57,012 nt of DNA from Roseicyclus sp. (GCA_018401385.1 JAGYKZ010000007.1:1-57012); one strand, 5' to 3'. Shown: positions 28,456-37,866, counted from the first letter of the stretch. Notes: generated from the letters alone by a model not told the origin. Made by a program: numbers and translations.

Positions 28456-29340
28456 ATGCGGACGATGACCCAGCAGATTGTCGACTTTAAAAAGCGCCCA
28501 GGCGTGATCCGTATTGTTGGCCATCGCGGCGCGCGGGGGGTGTTTCCCGAAAACACCATGCTTGGCTTTGAATATACCCTGGCGTCTGGGGTGCCGCTTG
28601 TGGAATTTGACGTTGTGCTGACCGCGGATGATGTCCCCGTGATCACCCACAACCCCACGTTACACAAGCCGACCTTTCAGGATCAGGCTGGTCAATTCAT
28701 TTCAAACGAGCTTCCCATTCGCAGTCTGAGCTTTGCGGAGCTTGGCCGCTATGAGGTGGGTAAAATTGATGGAACCACCTCTTACGGCGCAGCATTTCCC
28801 GATCAGGCACAAGTGGCAGGGCTGCGCGTGCCTGCCTTGGCGGAGCTGTGCGCCTTGGTCAAACAGCCCCGTCATCAGGCCGCGCGTCTGCTTTTGGAGC
28901 TGAAATCTGATCCCAGTCTCACCAATATGCGTTCGAATTTCGTGGCGCAGGTTCTGCGCGTAATCCGCGACCATGGTGTTGCGGGCCAGACCGTGCTGCA
29001 CAGCTTCGACTGGGAGATTTTGGCGGATTGTCAGGCGCAAGCACCCGACATCCCCACCTCATTTCTCAGCATTGCCAGCAACTCCGAATTTGATCTGCCC
29101 GATGACATCCCCGCGCACGTCAAAGCTGCGGGCGGTGCGCTGTGGTGCCCGCATTTTCAGGACATTACGGCCAAGGATGTCGCAGATGCACAACGCATGG
29201 GTTTGGGGGTGGTCGTCTGGACGGTAAACGCCATCTCTGACATTGATCAGATGATCGATTTTGGCGTTGATGCGATCTGTTCTGACTATCCTGAGCGCGT
29301 GCAGCGCCGGCTTTCGGATCGTGGATTGCGGTGGGAATGA
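28456..29340 (+). CDS. Glycerophosphodiester phosphodiesterase family protein
   Basis: The 294-residue protein shows the GDPD signatures: GHRGARGVFPENTMLGFE with the catalytic His and metal-binding Glu, EFDVVLTADDVPVITHNPTL, and LLLELKSDP in the middle. The closing VVWTVNAISDIDQMIDFGVDAICSDYP is typical. It hydrolyses glycerophosphodiesters to glycerol-3-phosphate and an alcohol. No signal peptide is present, so it probably acts in the cytoplasm. A second ATG at 28465 is an alternative start. It is monocistronic. Confidence 0.88.
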   Translation: MRTMTQQIVDFKKRPGVIRIVGHRGARGVFPENTMLGFEYTLASGVPLVEFDVVLTADDVPVITHNPTLHKPTFQDQAGQFISNELPIRSLSFAELGRYEVGKIDGTTSYGAAFPDQAQVAGLRVPALAELCALVKQPRHQAARLLLELKSDPSLTNMRSNFVAQVLRVIRDHGVAGQTVLHSFDWEILADCQAQAPDIPTSFLSIASNSEFDLPDDIPAHVKAAGGALWCPHFQDITAKDVADAQRMGLGVVVWTVNAISDIDQMIDFGVDAICSDYPERVQRRLSDRGLRWE

Positions 29341-29469
29341 CGCCACTGAATCGATATTTCCTCGGCATTTCAATGTGTAAAGCGCTCCATCCTGCCAAGT
29401 TGTGACACCTTTTTGTATTTTTTGAAAATAATTCCTCAGCTTCTGATTTAGCCTATGGGATGACCTTTG

Positions 29470-29510
29470 CCCCTCGGGCGGGGTCTGTCGCCGCTGATCT
29501 ACACGCGGCG
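29470..29510 (+). promoter_or_regulatory. Structured leader of the nucleobase permease gene
   Basis: The 246-base gap before the permease holds two GC hairpins: CCCC (29470-29473) with GGGG (29480-29483), and CGCCGC (29489-29494) with GCGGCG (29505-29510). The purine metabolic role of the downstream gene makes a regulatory RNA conceivable. I could not match a known purine, xanthine or NMT1-type riboswitch consensus by eye. Confidence 0.35.
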
Positions 29511-29586
29511 GCGCAGAGCGCGACTTATCGTTCAAGCTTTGTTGCAGGAGGAGGTGACAAAGCATCGAACAGGGAGGGACAGAAAG

Positions 29587-30987
29587 ATGTCAACATCATC
29601 TATTGGAACGCCAGACCAACTGCGCGATCCCAATTATATGCCGCCGCTGCCACAGGCAGTGCCCCTTGGTATTCAACACGTCTTGGCGATGTTCGTTTCG
29701 AATGTGACACCCGCCATCATCGTGTGCGGGGCTGCTGGGTTCGGCTTCGGATCGAACAGCCCTGATTTCCCGCAAATGATCTATATGATCCAAATGTCCA
29801 TGTTCTTTGCGGGCATTGCGACTTTGTTTCAAACCATTGGGTTTGGTCCTGTTGGGGCGCGTTTGCCGATTGTTCAGGGCACAAGTTTTGCCTTTATTCC
29901 GATCATGATCCCGCTTGTTGCGGGGAAGGGCGTTGATGCGATTGCCGTCTTGATGGGCGGTGTTTTGGTGGGTGGTTTGTTCCATGCCGTCTTGGGCCTT
30001 TTCATTGGCCGTTTGCGATTTGCCCTGCCGCCTCTGGTCACGGGGCTTGTCGTGACGATGATTGGTTTGGCGCTTGTTCAGGTGGGTATTCAATATGCTG
30101 CTGGTGGGGTCCCCGCGATTGGGACGCCTGAATATGGGTCGGGCCTGAACTGGCTGATGGCGGGCACAGTGATCCTTGTCACCCTGGGACTGAAATTCTT
30201 TGCGCGCGGAATGCTGTCTGTCTCGGCCGTTTTGATCGGCCTTTTGGCGGGCTATCTCGTGGCCTTCGCCTTGGGACAGGTGAACTTGGGCAATGTGGGG
30301 CGCGCCGCCAGCTTTGCCTTGCCCAATCCGCTGCATTTCGGACTGGAGTTCTCGATTGCGGCCATCATCGGTTTCTGCGCCATGTCATTTGTTTCCGCAG
30401 TCGAAACAGTGGGCGATGTCTCTGGGATCACCAAAGGCGGTGCAAACCGCGAGGCGACAGATCAAGAAATCAAAGGCGCGACATTTGCAGACGGGTTGGG
30501 CACAGCGGTGTCTGGTCTTTTTGGCGCGTTACCAAACACATCCTTCTCGCAAAATGTGGGCCTGATTGCGATGACGGGTGTGATGAGCCGTGGCGTTGTC
30601 ACCATTGGCGCGATTTTCCTGATCCTCTGCGGATTGGTGCCGAAAGTGGGCGCGGTGATCTCCTCCATCCCCATCGAAGTTTTGGGCGGCGGTGTGATCG
30701 TGATGTTCGGCATGGTCGTGGCCGCAGGCATATCGATGCTATCGGATGTCCGGTGGAACCGCCGCAATATGGTGATTTTTGCAATTGCGTTGTCTTTGGG
30801 CTTGGGACTTCAGCTTGAACCAGACGCGCTGCAATATCTGCCAAGCACGATCAAGATATTAGCGACATCGGGCATTCTTCCTGCTGCTTTGATCGCGATT
30901 GTCCTCAATCTCGTCCTTCCCGAGGAACTAAGCGCCGAAGCGACCGAAGAGGTTTCGGGCGGTATGGCGGGCAAACGCAACAGATAA
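29587..30987 (+). CDS. Uracil-xanthine permease (NCS2 family)
   Basis: The 466-residue membrane protein carries NCS2 hallmarks: GIQHVLAMFVSNVTPAIIV near the N-terminus, the VQGTSFAFIPIM block and the family signature around SFSQNVGLIAMTGVMSR. About 12-14 membrane segments are visible. It imports a nucleobase with protons or sodium; xanthine/uric acid versus uracil cannot be decided. The ATG at 29587 is supported by GGGAGGGA just before it, and a longer in-frame reading lies in the structured leader. No purine catabolic genes are beside it. Confidence 0.9.
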   Translation: MSTSSIGTPDQLRDPNYMPPLPQAVPLGIQHVLAMFVSNVTPAIIVCGAAGFGFGSNSPDFPQMIYMIQMSMFFAGIATLFQTIGFGPVGARLPIVQGTSFAFIPIMIPLVAGKGVDAIAVLMGGVLVGGLFHAVLGLFIGRLRFALPPLVTGLVVTMIGLALVQVGIQYAAGGVPAIGTPEYGSGLNWLMAGTVILVTLGLKFFARGMLSVSAVLIGLLAGYLVAFALGQVNLGNVGRAASFALPNPLHFGLEFSIAAIIGFCAMSFVSAVETVGDVSGITKGGANREATDQEIKGATFADGLGTAVSGLFGALPNTSFSQNVGLIAMTGVMSRGVVTIGAIFLILCGLVPKVGAVISSIPIEVLGGGVIVMFGMVVAAGISMLSDVRWNRRNMVIFAIALSLGLGLQLEPDALQYLPSTIKILATSGILPAALIAIVLNLVLPEELSAEATEEVSGGMAGKRNR

Positions 30988-31011
30988 GTTACAATTCAAC
31001 TGATGGAATCG

Positions 31012-31042
31012 CAAAGCGGCACGGGGCGACTGTGCCGCTTTG
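31012..31042 (+). terminator. Likely terminator after the permease gene
   Basis: CAAAGCGGCAC (31012-31022) pairs perfectly with GTGCCGCTTTG (31032-31042) around a 9-base loop, 25 bases after the stop. Only a short T-rich tail (TCTATATCT) follows, so termination strength is uncertain. Confidence 0.6.
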
Positions 31043-31127
31043 TCTATATCTGGGCTTGTGCCTTGGCCCATCTGGTGTAGATTTTTGCAGATGAGAGAAA
31101 ACTTGCTCCAAATTTGAGGCGCAGCCC

Positions 31128-32642
31128 GTGACAGGACAGCAAAAGCAATTATGGATCATGGTGGTTTTGCAAGCAGCGATTTCCGCCTCAAGTCTCGTGG
31201 TGGAGATTGTCGCAGGACGCATGATCGCACCTTATGTTGGCATGAGCCTTTACACATGGACCGCCATTATCGCGGTTGTTTTGGCGGGGTTTTCGGTGGG
31301 GCATTGGTGGGGCGGACGCATCGCGGCGCGAGAGCGGGACAGTGCATTGCGCATCACCGCATGGACAATGGTCGCCGCAGCCTTGACCACCGCAGGAGCA
31401 AGCTTGATGTTGCGCGGTTTCGCGGGGCCATTGATTGAGGCGTTCAGCCATCCATTGGCGGCGATTACGGCCTTGAGCATGGTTGCGTTTTTTCTGCCCT
31501 CTCTCTTTGCGGGCATCCCCGCACCAGTTCTTACCGTGGTCGCCATGCGCGGGCATCCCAAATCCGAGCAAGTATTGGGTGTGATGTTTGCCACAGGTGC
31601 CATCGGGGCAATCCTAGGCACATTGTTGGCTGGATTTTTCTTTGTGCCGCGATTGGGGTCGATGACCACCTTGATGGTGATTGCGGCGATTTATGGGCTT
31701 GCGGCGGCGGTCTGTTTTGCCTTGGCGCGGTTGAATGCACGGGACATCGGACTGGGCCTTGCCGCGTGCCTTGTCATCGGTGGGGTTGGATTTCAGGCCC
31801 TCAGCCAACCGCCCGTTTGCGATGAGGAAAGCGAGTATTTTTGCATCCGCACCGTGACCCTGTCCGAAGATGAGGGCGCAAGGGTGCATTTGATGGTTCT
31901 CGATCATCTTGCCCATGGCATCAGCGGCGAGGCGGAACCGCAATTGATGCTCACCGAACATGGGGCGATGCTGGATGCCCTGCCGCGGATGCGGATGGGG
32001 CGATCTGATTTTTCATCCCTTCACATTGGGGGCGGGTCTTATACCGTGCCACGGGCATGGGCTGCGCGCGGCATGGATGAAATCACCGTGGTCGAGATTG
32101 ATCCCGCAGTGACCCAAGCCGCAGCGGATGATTTTTGGCTTGATCCCAATCAGATGACGGTTCTGCATCAAGATGCACGTATCGCGCTGCGCAACAGCAC
32201 GATGCAATATGATGTGATCATTGGTGATGCGTTCAACGACATCGCCGTGCCACCGCATTTGATCACACAGGAGTTCTTTTACTTAGTGCAAAGCCGCCTG
32301 ACGGAAGGCGGTGTGTTTGCGATGAACTTGATTGATAATGTCGATCGATTGGATGCTTTGGCCGCCATGATCGTGACGCTGAAATCCGTCTTTCCCGATG
32401 TGGAGGTCTGGACCGCCGCGCGCGCGCCCACCCAAGGGGAGCGGCGGATCTTTGTCTTGTTGTGCAGCGACAGCCAAAGCCCCGTGTCGCAGATCGATAC
32501 CCGCGCACCTGATCCGATTTCATTTCAACCGCTGGATGCGGGATTCCTGGCGCAGATCCTTGCGCAGAAGCAACCAAAGATTCTGACGGATGATTACGCG
32601 CCCATCAGTGCGTTGATCGGTTTTGAGCCGATTTTGAACTAA
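31128..32642 (+). CDS. Fused membrane/spermidine synthase-like protein
   Basis: The 504-residue protein starts at a GTG preceded by GAGG. Residues about 1-225 form seven or so membrane helices with the pattern of the fused MFS/spermidine synthase family (SSLVVEIVAGRMIAPYVG). Residues about 260-470 form a spermidine-synthase-type Rossmann fold: LHIGGGSYTVPRAW, VVEIDPAVTQAA and QDARIALRNS. The aspartate of the aminopropyltransferase active site appears as IIGDAFND. Proteins of this kind are annotated as polyamine synthases, but the real substrate is not established. It overlaps the convergent aroE-like gene by four bases. Confidence 0.85.
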   Translation: MTGQQKQLWIMVVLQAAISASSLVVEIVAGRMIAPYVGMSLYTWTAIIAVVLAGFSVGHWWGGRIAARERDSALRITAWTMVAAALTTAGASLMLRGFAGPLIEAFSHPLAAITALSMVAFFLPSLFAGIPAPVLTVVAMRGHPKSEQVLGVMFATGAIGAILGTLLAGFFFVPRLGSMTTLMVIAAIYGLAAAVCFALARLNARDIGLGLAACLVIGGVGFQALSQPPVCDEESEYFCIRTVTLSEDEGARVHLMVLDHLAHGISGEAEPQLMLTEHGAMLDALPRMRMGRSDFSSLHIGGGSYTVPRAWAARGMDEITVVEIDPAVTQAAADDFWLDPNQMTVLHQDARIALRNSTMQYDVIIGDAFNDIAVPPHLITQEFFYLVQSRLTEGGVFAMNLIDNVDRLDALAAMIVTLKSVFPDVEVWTAARAPTQGERRIFVLLCSDSQSPVSQIDTRAPDPISFQPLDAGFLAQILAQKQPKILTDDYAPISALIGFEPILN

Positions 32643-33499
32643 CCGTGCAGGAGTTTCGCGCGCAATTCCGCCTCATCCACAGGACAGCCTGCGAAATGCC
32701 TCCAAGCATGGACCCCTTGGAAAAAGAACAATTCCCATCCTGAAATAATCTCCATCCCGTATGATCTGGCGGCTTGCAGAAACGGGGTTTCAAGCGGGGT
32801 ATAAACCGCATCAAACACCCATTCAGCCCCCGACATATGCGCGGCATCCATGGGCGCGCCCCCATAACCCACCATTCCCATTGGCGTTGCGTTTACCAGT
32901 CCCGTGACCTCGGTTGGGCGTTCTGTGACCTTGTGCCCCGTGGTGATGTCCAGTTTCGGGAAAACATGGGCCAAATCGCGGGCCAGGGCATGGGCTTTGT
33001 CGCCATCTGTGTCGATCAAATGTAGACCTTCAGCACCCAAATCAGCAAGGCCAAAGGCAATGGCCCGTCCCGCCCCGCCTGATCCGATGATCATGACCTG
33101 TTGCGGTGATTTGGTGCCGCGCGCGGCGCGATAGGCTGCTTTAAACCCTGTGTAATCGGTATTTTGCCCGACAGCGCCATGAGGTGAAAACAGCACCGTA
33201 TTGACCGCTCCTATGGCACGCAGAACGGGATCGTCCAGTTGCACGAGCGGGACAACTTTTTCCTTATAGGGAAGGGTGATGTTCAACCCCCGATAACCTT
33301 CATTTTGGGCGGTCTCAAACACTTCCAGAAAGGTTTCTTCTCGCACGGCAGGAATGAGCAGATCATAGCGCACAGATATTCCGGTCATGGCCCCAGCAAT
33401 CTGATGCAGCCGCGGGGCGCTAGACTGTGTGATGTTATCCCCAATAAGCCCCAGTTTGAGGTCTGGCTTTTGCAGTGGCGCGCGTTCTGTATTGTCCAT
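32639..33499 (-). CDS. Shikimate dehydrogenase family protein (AroE paralogue)
   Basis: The 286-residue protein shows the shikimate dehydrogenase layout: substrate-binding Ser pair (NITQSSAPRLHQ), catalytic Lys in NITLPYKEKVV, the Asp in GQNTDYTGFK, NADP-fold GSGGAGRAIAFGLADLG and the closing GWELFFFQG. The T-x-P-Y-K and D-Y-T-G-F changes are seen in quinate/shikimate dehydrogenase or side-branch paralogues, so it may not be the biosynthetic AroE. It lies 79 bases downstream of the solute-binding protein gene on the same strand and could be part of that transcript. Confidence 0.85.
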   Translation of the reverse strand: MDNTERAPLQKPDLKLGLIGDNITQSSAPRLHQIAGAMTGISVRYDLLIPAVREETFLEVFETAQNEGYRGLNITLPYKEKVVPLVQLDDPVLRAIGAVNTVLFSPHGAVGQNTDYTGFKAAYRAARGTKSPQQVMIIGSGGAGRAIAFGLADLGAEGLHLIDTDGDKAHALARDLAHVFPKLDITTGHKVTERPTEVTGLVNATPMGMVGYGGAPMDAAHMSGAEWVFDAVYTPLETPFLQAARSYGMEIISGWELFFFQGVHAWRHFAGCPVDEAELRAKLLHG

Positions 33500-33578
33500 G
33501 GCCTGCTCGATTGTTTGGCGTATTTAGATTTGGCCATCTCGCCATGATTGATCCGCGGATGCAACTTGTGTTGACGCG

Positions 33579-34601
33579 TCATTGCTCCAAAATGGCATTT
33601 TCCCATTCGGACAAGAAAGTCCGCCGATTGAGCGGGTCCAGATACACCATCAGCGCAGGGCCAATACGGATTGGTCCAAATCCTGAGCCTGAGGCCGTGG
33701 CGGCGCTCAGTGGGGGTAGCGGCCAATCTTCAGCCCCATCGCGCAGCGCAATGGTCAGGAGTGCATCGATGAACGTCCCAGCCTCGGTCGGGTTTGGGGC
33801 CGTGGCGGGAATAAGCGCAGTGCGCAAAATCACATTGGAAAAGTCCGTCATGCGTAGGATTTGCACCCGTCCTTCGGATTGATCCGCCAAACGCTCGGCG
33901 GCATAGCTGCCCAAGACATTATAGGCTAAGGCCAGTTTGCCGCTCATCACATCTTCAATCATCGGGCCAGAGCAGCAGTAGAGCGCAGGCTGAAGCCGCC
34001 CCATAACCTCCGATAGGCGCCAATAGGCATCGGTGGCGCGGTCCTCTTGGGTGGCGAACAGATAGCCAAGCCCGCTGTCGCGCACGTCATAGGTGCCAAT
34101 CTTCCCGGCAAACCGTTCGGGATTGTCGCGCAGGATGGCGATCAACTCTTGCCGTGTTTGCGGGATCTCCAGCCCGTCAAAATATTCTGTTGCAACCAAG
34201 ACCACGGCAGGCTCCGTGGTGAAGGCGAAAATCACTTCGCGCCATTGCGCCCAATCTGGCAGGTTTTGCGTGATGGGCGAACGGTGCCGCCGCGCCAAGC
34301 CATCATTGGCCAATTGAAATTGCAAATCCATGGCCGATGAAATCACCACATCATAAACACCGCCTGAATGGATTTCATCATAGAGATCGGTTGAAGACAC
34401 GACCGTATAATCCAGGTCAAGGTCTGGATGTTCTGCGTGAAACGCCATCAGGTAGGGGGTAAACACATCAAGGTCAGCGGTTGAGAGAATGCGCAGCACC
34501 TGATCACTGCTTCCCTCGATCCAGAGGTGATCCTCGGGTTCAAATGCCGCTGCAGGTGAAAGTGACAGTCCTAGGCCAAGGGCAAAACAAGTGAGGCGCA
34601 T
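33579..34601 (-). CDS. Periplasmic solute-binding protein linked to the Tct sensor kinase
   Basis: The 340-residue protein has a Sec signal peptide (MRLTCFALGLGLSLSPAAA) and the fold of ABC-type extracellular binding proteins of the iron/spermidine class (QVLRILSTADLDVFTPYLMAF, VVSSTDLYDEIHSGG). It starts 31 bases inside the end of the sensor kinase gene, so translation is probably coupled. There is no ABC permease or ATPase beside it. The arrangement response regulator, kinase, binding protein suggests a ligand-presenting partner for the sensor rather than a transport subunit. This is inference. Confidence 0.85.
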   Translation of the reverse strand: MRLTCFALGLGLSLSPAAAFEPEDHLWIEGSSDQVLRILSTADLDVFTPYLMAFHAEHPDLDLDYTVVSSTDLYDEIHSGGVYDVVISSAMDLQFQLANDGLARRHRSPITQNLPDWAQWREVIFAFTTEPAVVLVATEYFDGLEIPQTRQELIAILRDNPERFAGKIGTYDVRDSGLGYLFATQEDRATDAYWRLSEVMGRLQPALYCCSGPMIEDVMSGKLALAYNVLGSYAAERLADQSEGRVQILRMTDFSNVILRTALIPATAPNPTEAGTFIDALLTIALRDGAEDWPLPPLSAATASGSGFGPIRIGPALMVYLDPLNRRTFLSEWENAILEQ

Positions 34602-35956
34602 ACGCCGTTTCCTTCTGCTTTATTGCGCAACTCCAACCGCCCGCCATGGGCGAATAAAACATCGGCCGCGATGGTCAGGCCAAGGCCAGAGCCGACAATA
34701 TTTTCGGCATTCCTGCCGCGTTTGAAGCGTTGTGTCAGCATCTCGGGAGGGTCATCGCCCAGCCCCGCACCTTGGTCGGTGACGATAATGTGCGCCTCAC
34801 CGTTTTGCGCGGTGATACGCATCTCGATGGTGGTGTCTTCGGGTGAATATTTGATTGCATTGTCCAAGATATTGCGCAGCGCATTGTCAAGTAAAACGGC
34901 ATCGCCCTCCACACATAACGCTTCGGCTTCAAGGTCGATCTCAATGTCTTTCATGCTCGCGGTTGGGGTCATGGAGATGACCGTCTGTTTCGCCAAATCC
35001 CTGAGGGAGATTTGATCTTTCAGCAGGTCATCCGACCGAAAGGCGACCGTAGCATGATCCAGAAGTTGCCCGGCGGAGCGCGAGCTTTCATCTATCGCGC
35101 GGATCATCTGGCGTAGCCGGTCGCGTTCCGCTTCGCTTTGTGCATTGCGCAGCGCCAAATCTGCATGGACGCGCACCGTCGCCAAGGGTGTGCGCACGCG
35201 ATGGGCGGCCTCGACAATGAAATCCTCGGATCTCCGAATGGACTGCCCCAAGCGATCCATGAAACGGTTCAGCGCCGCTATGAGCGGGGCCAATTCGCGG
35301 GGCGCTGGCCGCCGCAAGGGACGCAGATCAGATGGGCCGCGCCGTGAAACCGCTTTTGCAATTTCGTTTAAGGGACGCAGGGAGGCGCGGGCTGCAAAAA
35401 AGGACAACACCACCGCGATCAGGAAAAATGCGATGGACAGAAAACCTGCTTGGCGGGACAGGTCGCGCGCGATCTCCGCGATGCCTTCGCGGGTTTGGCC
35501 CACGGTGACGATGACCTGAACGGGGCGATTGCCCGCCAAAATGCGCCGTGACACGGTTGCCATGCGCAAGGCTTCGCCGCGATAGGCGCTGGTCGCAAAG
35601 CCAACTTCGCCCGCGCGAATGCTGGGGTCAGTGCTGACGGGCAAATCTTCGTAGCCTGTCAGCAAGGCCCCATTTGCGGTGATGCGATAAAACACCCGAT
35701 CCTCGCTGATTGCGCCAAGCATTGAGAAGGCCGAATAGGGCAGTTCGAGCCAAACCTCACCCTGCTCGCTGCGGAGGGTTTCGGCAATCGCTGTGGCGGC
35801 AGCGGAGAGAACATTATCTTGGGTCTTTTCTGCGGCTTGCCGCGCAAAGCCCGTCACAATACCCCAAGACAGAAGTGACAACAGGGCGGCAACAATCGCC
35901 AAATAGAGCGTCAAGCGCCGCCCAATGGAGCCCGTGCCGCGCCTTGTGTCATTCAT
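34571..35956 (-). CDS. tctE: Sensor histidine kinase, TctE type
   Basis: The 461-residue kinase has two membrane helices (about residues 16-36 and 165-187) around a periplasmic TctE-like N-terminal domain. It then shows a HAMP-like linker, the H box (EAAHRVRTPLATVRVHAD), the N box (NALRNILDNAIKYSP), G1 (DQGAGLG) and G2 (GSGLGLTIA). Its start overlaps the response regulator stop as ATGA. With the divergent tctCBA genes it most likely controls uptake of tricarboxylates. The downstream binding-protein gene overlaps its end by 31 bases. Confidence 0.88.
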   Translation of the reverse strand: MNDTRRGTGSIGRRLTLYLAIVAALLSLLSWGIVTGFARQAAEKTQDNVLSAAATAIAETLRSEQGEVWLELPYSAFSMLGAISEDRVFYRITANGALLTGYEDLPVSTDPSIRAGEVGFATSAYRGEALRMATVSRRILAGNRPVQVIVTVGQTREGIAEIARDLSRQAGFLSIAFFLIAVVLSFFAARASLRPLNEIAKAVSRRGPSDLRPLRRPAPRELAPLIAALNRFMDRLGQSIRRSEDFIVEAAHRVRTPLATVRVHADLALRNAQSEAERDRLRQMIRAIDESSRSAGQLLDHATVAFRSDDLLKDQISLRDLAKQTVISMTPTASMKDIEIDLEAEALCVEGDAVLLDNALRNILDNAIKYSPEDTTIEMRITAQNGEAHIIVTDQGAGLGDDPPEMLTQRFKRGRNAENIVGSGLGLTIAADVLFAHGGRLELRNKAEGNGVCASLVLPLA

Positions 35957-36637
35957 GAAGTTTTCACCTCCATCCGATAGCCGATGCCGCGCACGGTTTC
36001 GATATGGATATCCGTGTCAAAAGATCCAATCGGTGGTGGCGCAGGCGACCGACATAGACCTCTATCGCGTTCTCGAGATATCCGCATCGTAAGAAAAACA
36101 GCCGATCCATCAGCTGCACTTTGACAGGATTTGCCCTTATGGCGCACAAATACCTCCAACAGCCGCATTCACGACTGCGCAATTCAATGGTGGTTGCGCC
36201 ATGGGTCAGGGTGCCTGCAAGCGGGTCAAAGACAGTGGAGAGCCTAAAGAAATGAGCAAAAAGCGCGCTCCACGGCGGTGCGGCAGCACAAAGGCGACAG
36301 CGCGCCTCGGAGTTCGAGAAATCAAAGGGTTTGAGGATATAATCAGTCTGGCGCCCCTATCCAATGCACCCACCCGATCTGACACTCTGACTGCGCGCGG
36401 TGAGCATTGGTGACAGGTGTTTCGATATGGCTGCGACTTCAGCGCGAGGAAAGCGCGGCCATCCCTGTCTGGCAGCATCACATCGAGCAAGATCAGATCG
36501 TAGCTTGCAGTCGACAGACAATCGCGTGCATGGGCGAGGTCGGGCGCATGATCCACAGCATGGCCATCAAGCATCAAGCGCTTGATCACGGCCTCGGCCA
36601 GTTCCCTCGTTATCTTCCACAAGCAAATAACGTACCT
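35953..36637 (-). pseudogene. tctD: Response regulator, TctD/OmpR type, frameshifted and without a clear start codon
   Basis: A receiver domain (ELAEAVIKRLMLDGHAVDHA, then DLILLDVMLPD with the phosphorylated Asp) and an OmpR winged-helix domain (MRLLEVFVRHKGK, NAIEVYVGRLRHRLD, ETVRGIGYRME) are present but spread over three frames. The usual start (MRYLLVEDN) reads GTACGTTATTTGCTTGTGGAAG near 36635, lacking an ATG. Further indels lie near 36600, between 36170 and 36420, near 36100 and near 36035. Given the intact kinase and transporter next to it, sequence error is more likely than loss. Its stop overlaps the kinase start. Confidence 0.78.
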
Positions 36638-36782
36638 AGCCTGCGTTAACCTCCCTTGTGGCGCCTTCGTCCACAGGTCGGGCTGCTGTTTGCCCGTGCG
36701 TGTCAGGCCTATGTCAGCTTTCTGTGGTGGGACTGCACTATGGGCGGTGGGAGGATCGCCTGTCAAATGGGAGGATTATCAC

Positions 36783-37767
36783 ATGAACACCTTTATGGAC
36801 ACGCCGCGCAGTCATCGCGGCTGCAACAGCAACATTGGCCTTGTCAGGTATGGCACAGGCGGATGGCCATAAAATGATGGATTCGGTGCACTTTCTAATC
36901 CCCGGCGGCGCTGGTGGTGGCTGGGATGGCACAGCGCGCGGCACGGGCGAGGCGTTGATCAATTCTGGTTTGGTGGGCAATGCCACCTACGAAAATATGT
37001 CAGGTGGCGGCGGTGGCGTGGCCATTGCGAATTTGATTGAGAATGCCGCATCCAACGATGGCACATTGATGGTCAACTCAACGCCCATCGTGATCCGCGC
37101 CTTGACGGGTGAAATTTCACAAAGTTTCCGCGATCTGACAATGATTGCGGGCACGGTCGGCGATTACGCAGCACTGGTTGTGACGGCAGATAGCCCGTTG
37201 GCATCGATGGAAGATGCCTTGGCCTCCTACCGTGAAGCGCCCTTGGATTTCGCCATCGGTGGTGGCTCGGTTCCAGGCGGGATGGACCATTTGGTCGCGG
37301 CCATCGTAATGCAGGCGGCGGGTGAAGACCCCACCGCGTTCAATTATATCGGCTATGATGCGGGCGGCGAGGCGATGGCGGGCTTGCTGTCGGGCGAGAT
37401 TGACGCGCTGTCAACGGGCTTCTCCGAGGCGGTCGCATTGGCCGAACAGGGTGAGGTTCGTATCTTGGGCGTGACCGCGCCTGATCGTGTGCCTGCTTAT
37501 GCGGATGCGCCAACATTTGCCGAGCAAGGGATTGATGCCCAATTTGTGAACTGGCGCGGGTTCTTCGCGGCACCGGGCATGGCGCAAGAAAAGGTAGAAG
37601 CCTATCAGGCCATGCTTGCGGCCATGATGGAAACCCCCGAGTGGGAAGAGGTCCGTGCGCGCATGGGGCTTGTGAACATCTACCGCCCTGGCGCTGATTT
37701 TGTCTCCTTCTTGGAGGCGCAGGAACAGCAGATCGGCGATCTGATGCGCGAATTGGGTTTCTTGTGA
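36783..37767 (+). pseudogene. tctC: Tripartite tricarboxylate transporter binding protein TctC, one frameshift in the signal peptide
   Basis: TctC binds tricarboxylates in the periplasm and hands them to the TctAB membrane complex. The start MNTFMDTPR at 36783 follows GGGAGGATT. One missing base near 36810 separates it from the rest of the signal peptide (AVIAAATATLALSGMAQA), after which the reading is clean to 37767. The mature part has the family pattern VHFLIPGGAGGGWDGTARG and FIGYDAGGEA-like FNYIGYDAGGEA. From the shifted frame alone a shorter product starting inside the signal peptide would be predicted. A hairpin follows before tctB. Confidence 0.88.
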
Positions 37768-37790
37768 TCCGATTGCTCTGAAATGCATTC

Positions 37791-37824
37791 GCTATGGGCG
37801 GCCCTTCATCGGGTGGCCCATAGC
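37791..37824 (+). promoter_or_regulatory. Hairpin between tctC and tctB
   Basis: GCTATGGGC (37791-37799) pairs with GCCCATAGC (37816-37824), with a short CCC/GGG extension around a TTCATC loop. ATTTTTGC follows. It lies in the 99-base gap between tctC and tctB. Such hairpins often protect the upstream binding-protein message or partly terminate transcription, giving more TctC than TctAB. Confidence 0.55.
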
Positions 37825-37866
37825 ACGATTTTTGCAAAATAAAATTTCGTATAAAGGGAAGACGTC

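Noticed and set aside
29470..29510. Known purine or xanthine riboswitch before the NCS2 permease
   Set aside because: The conserved loops of the known classes could not be found by eye. It is kept only as an unexplained structured leader.
33579..34601. Iron ABC importer binding subunit
   Set aside because: No permease or ATPase gene is adjacent, and the gene is translationally tied to a sensor kinase instead.
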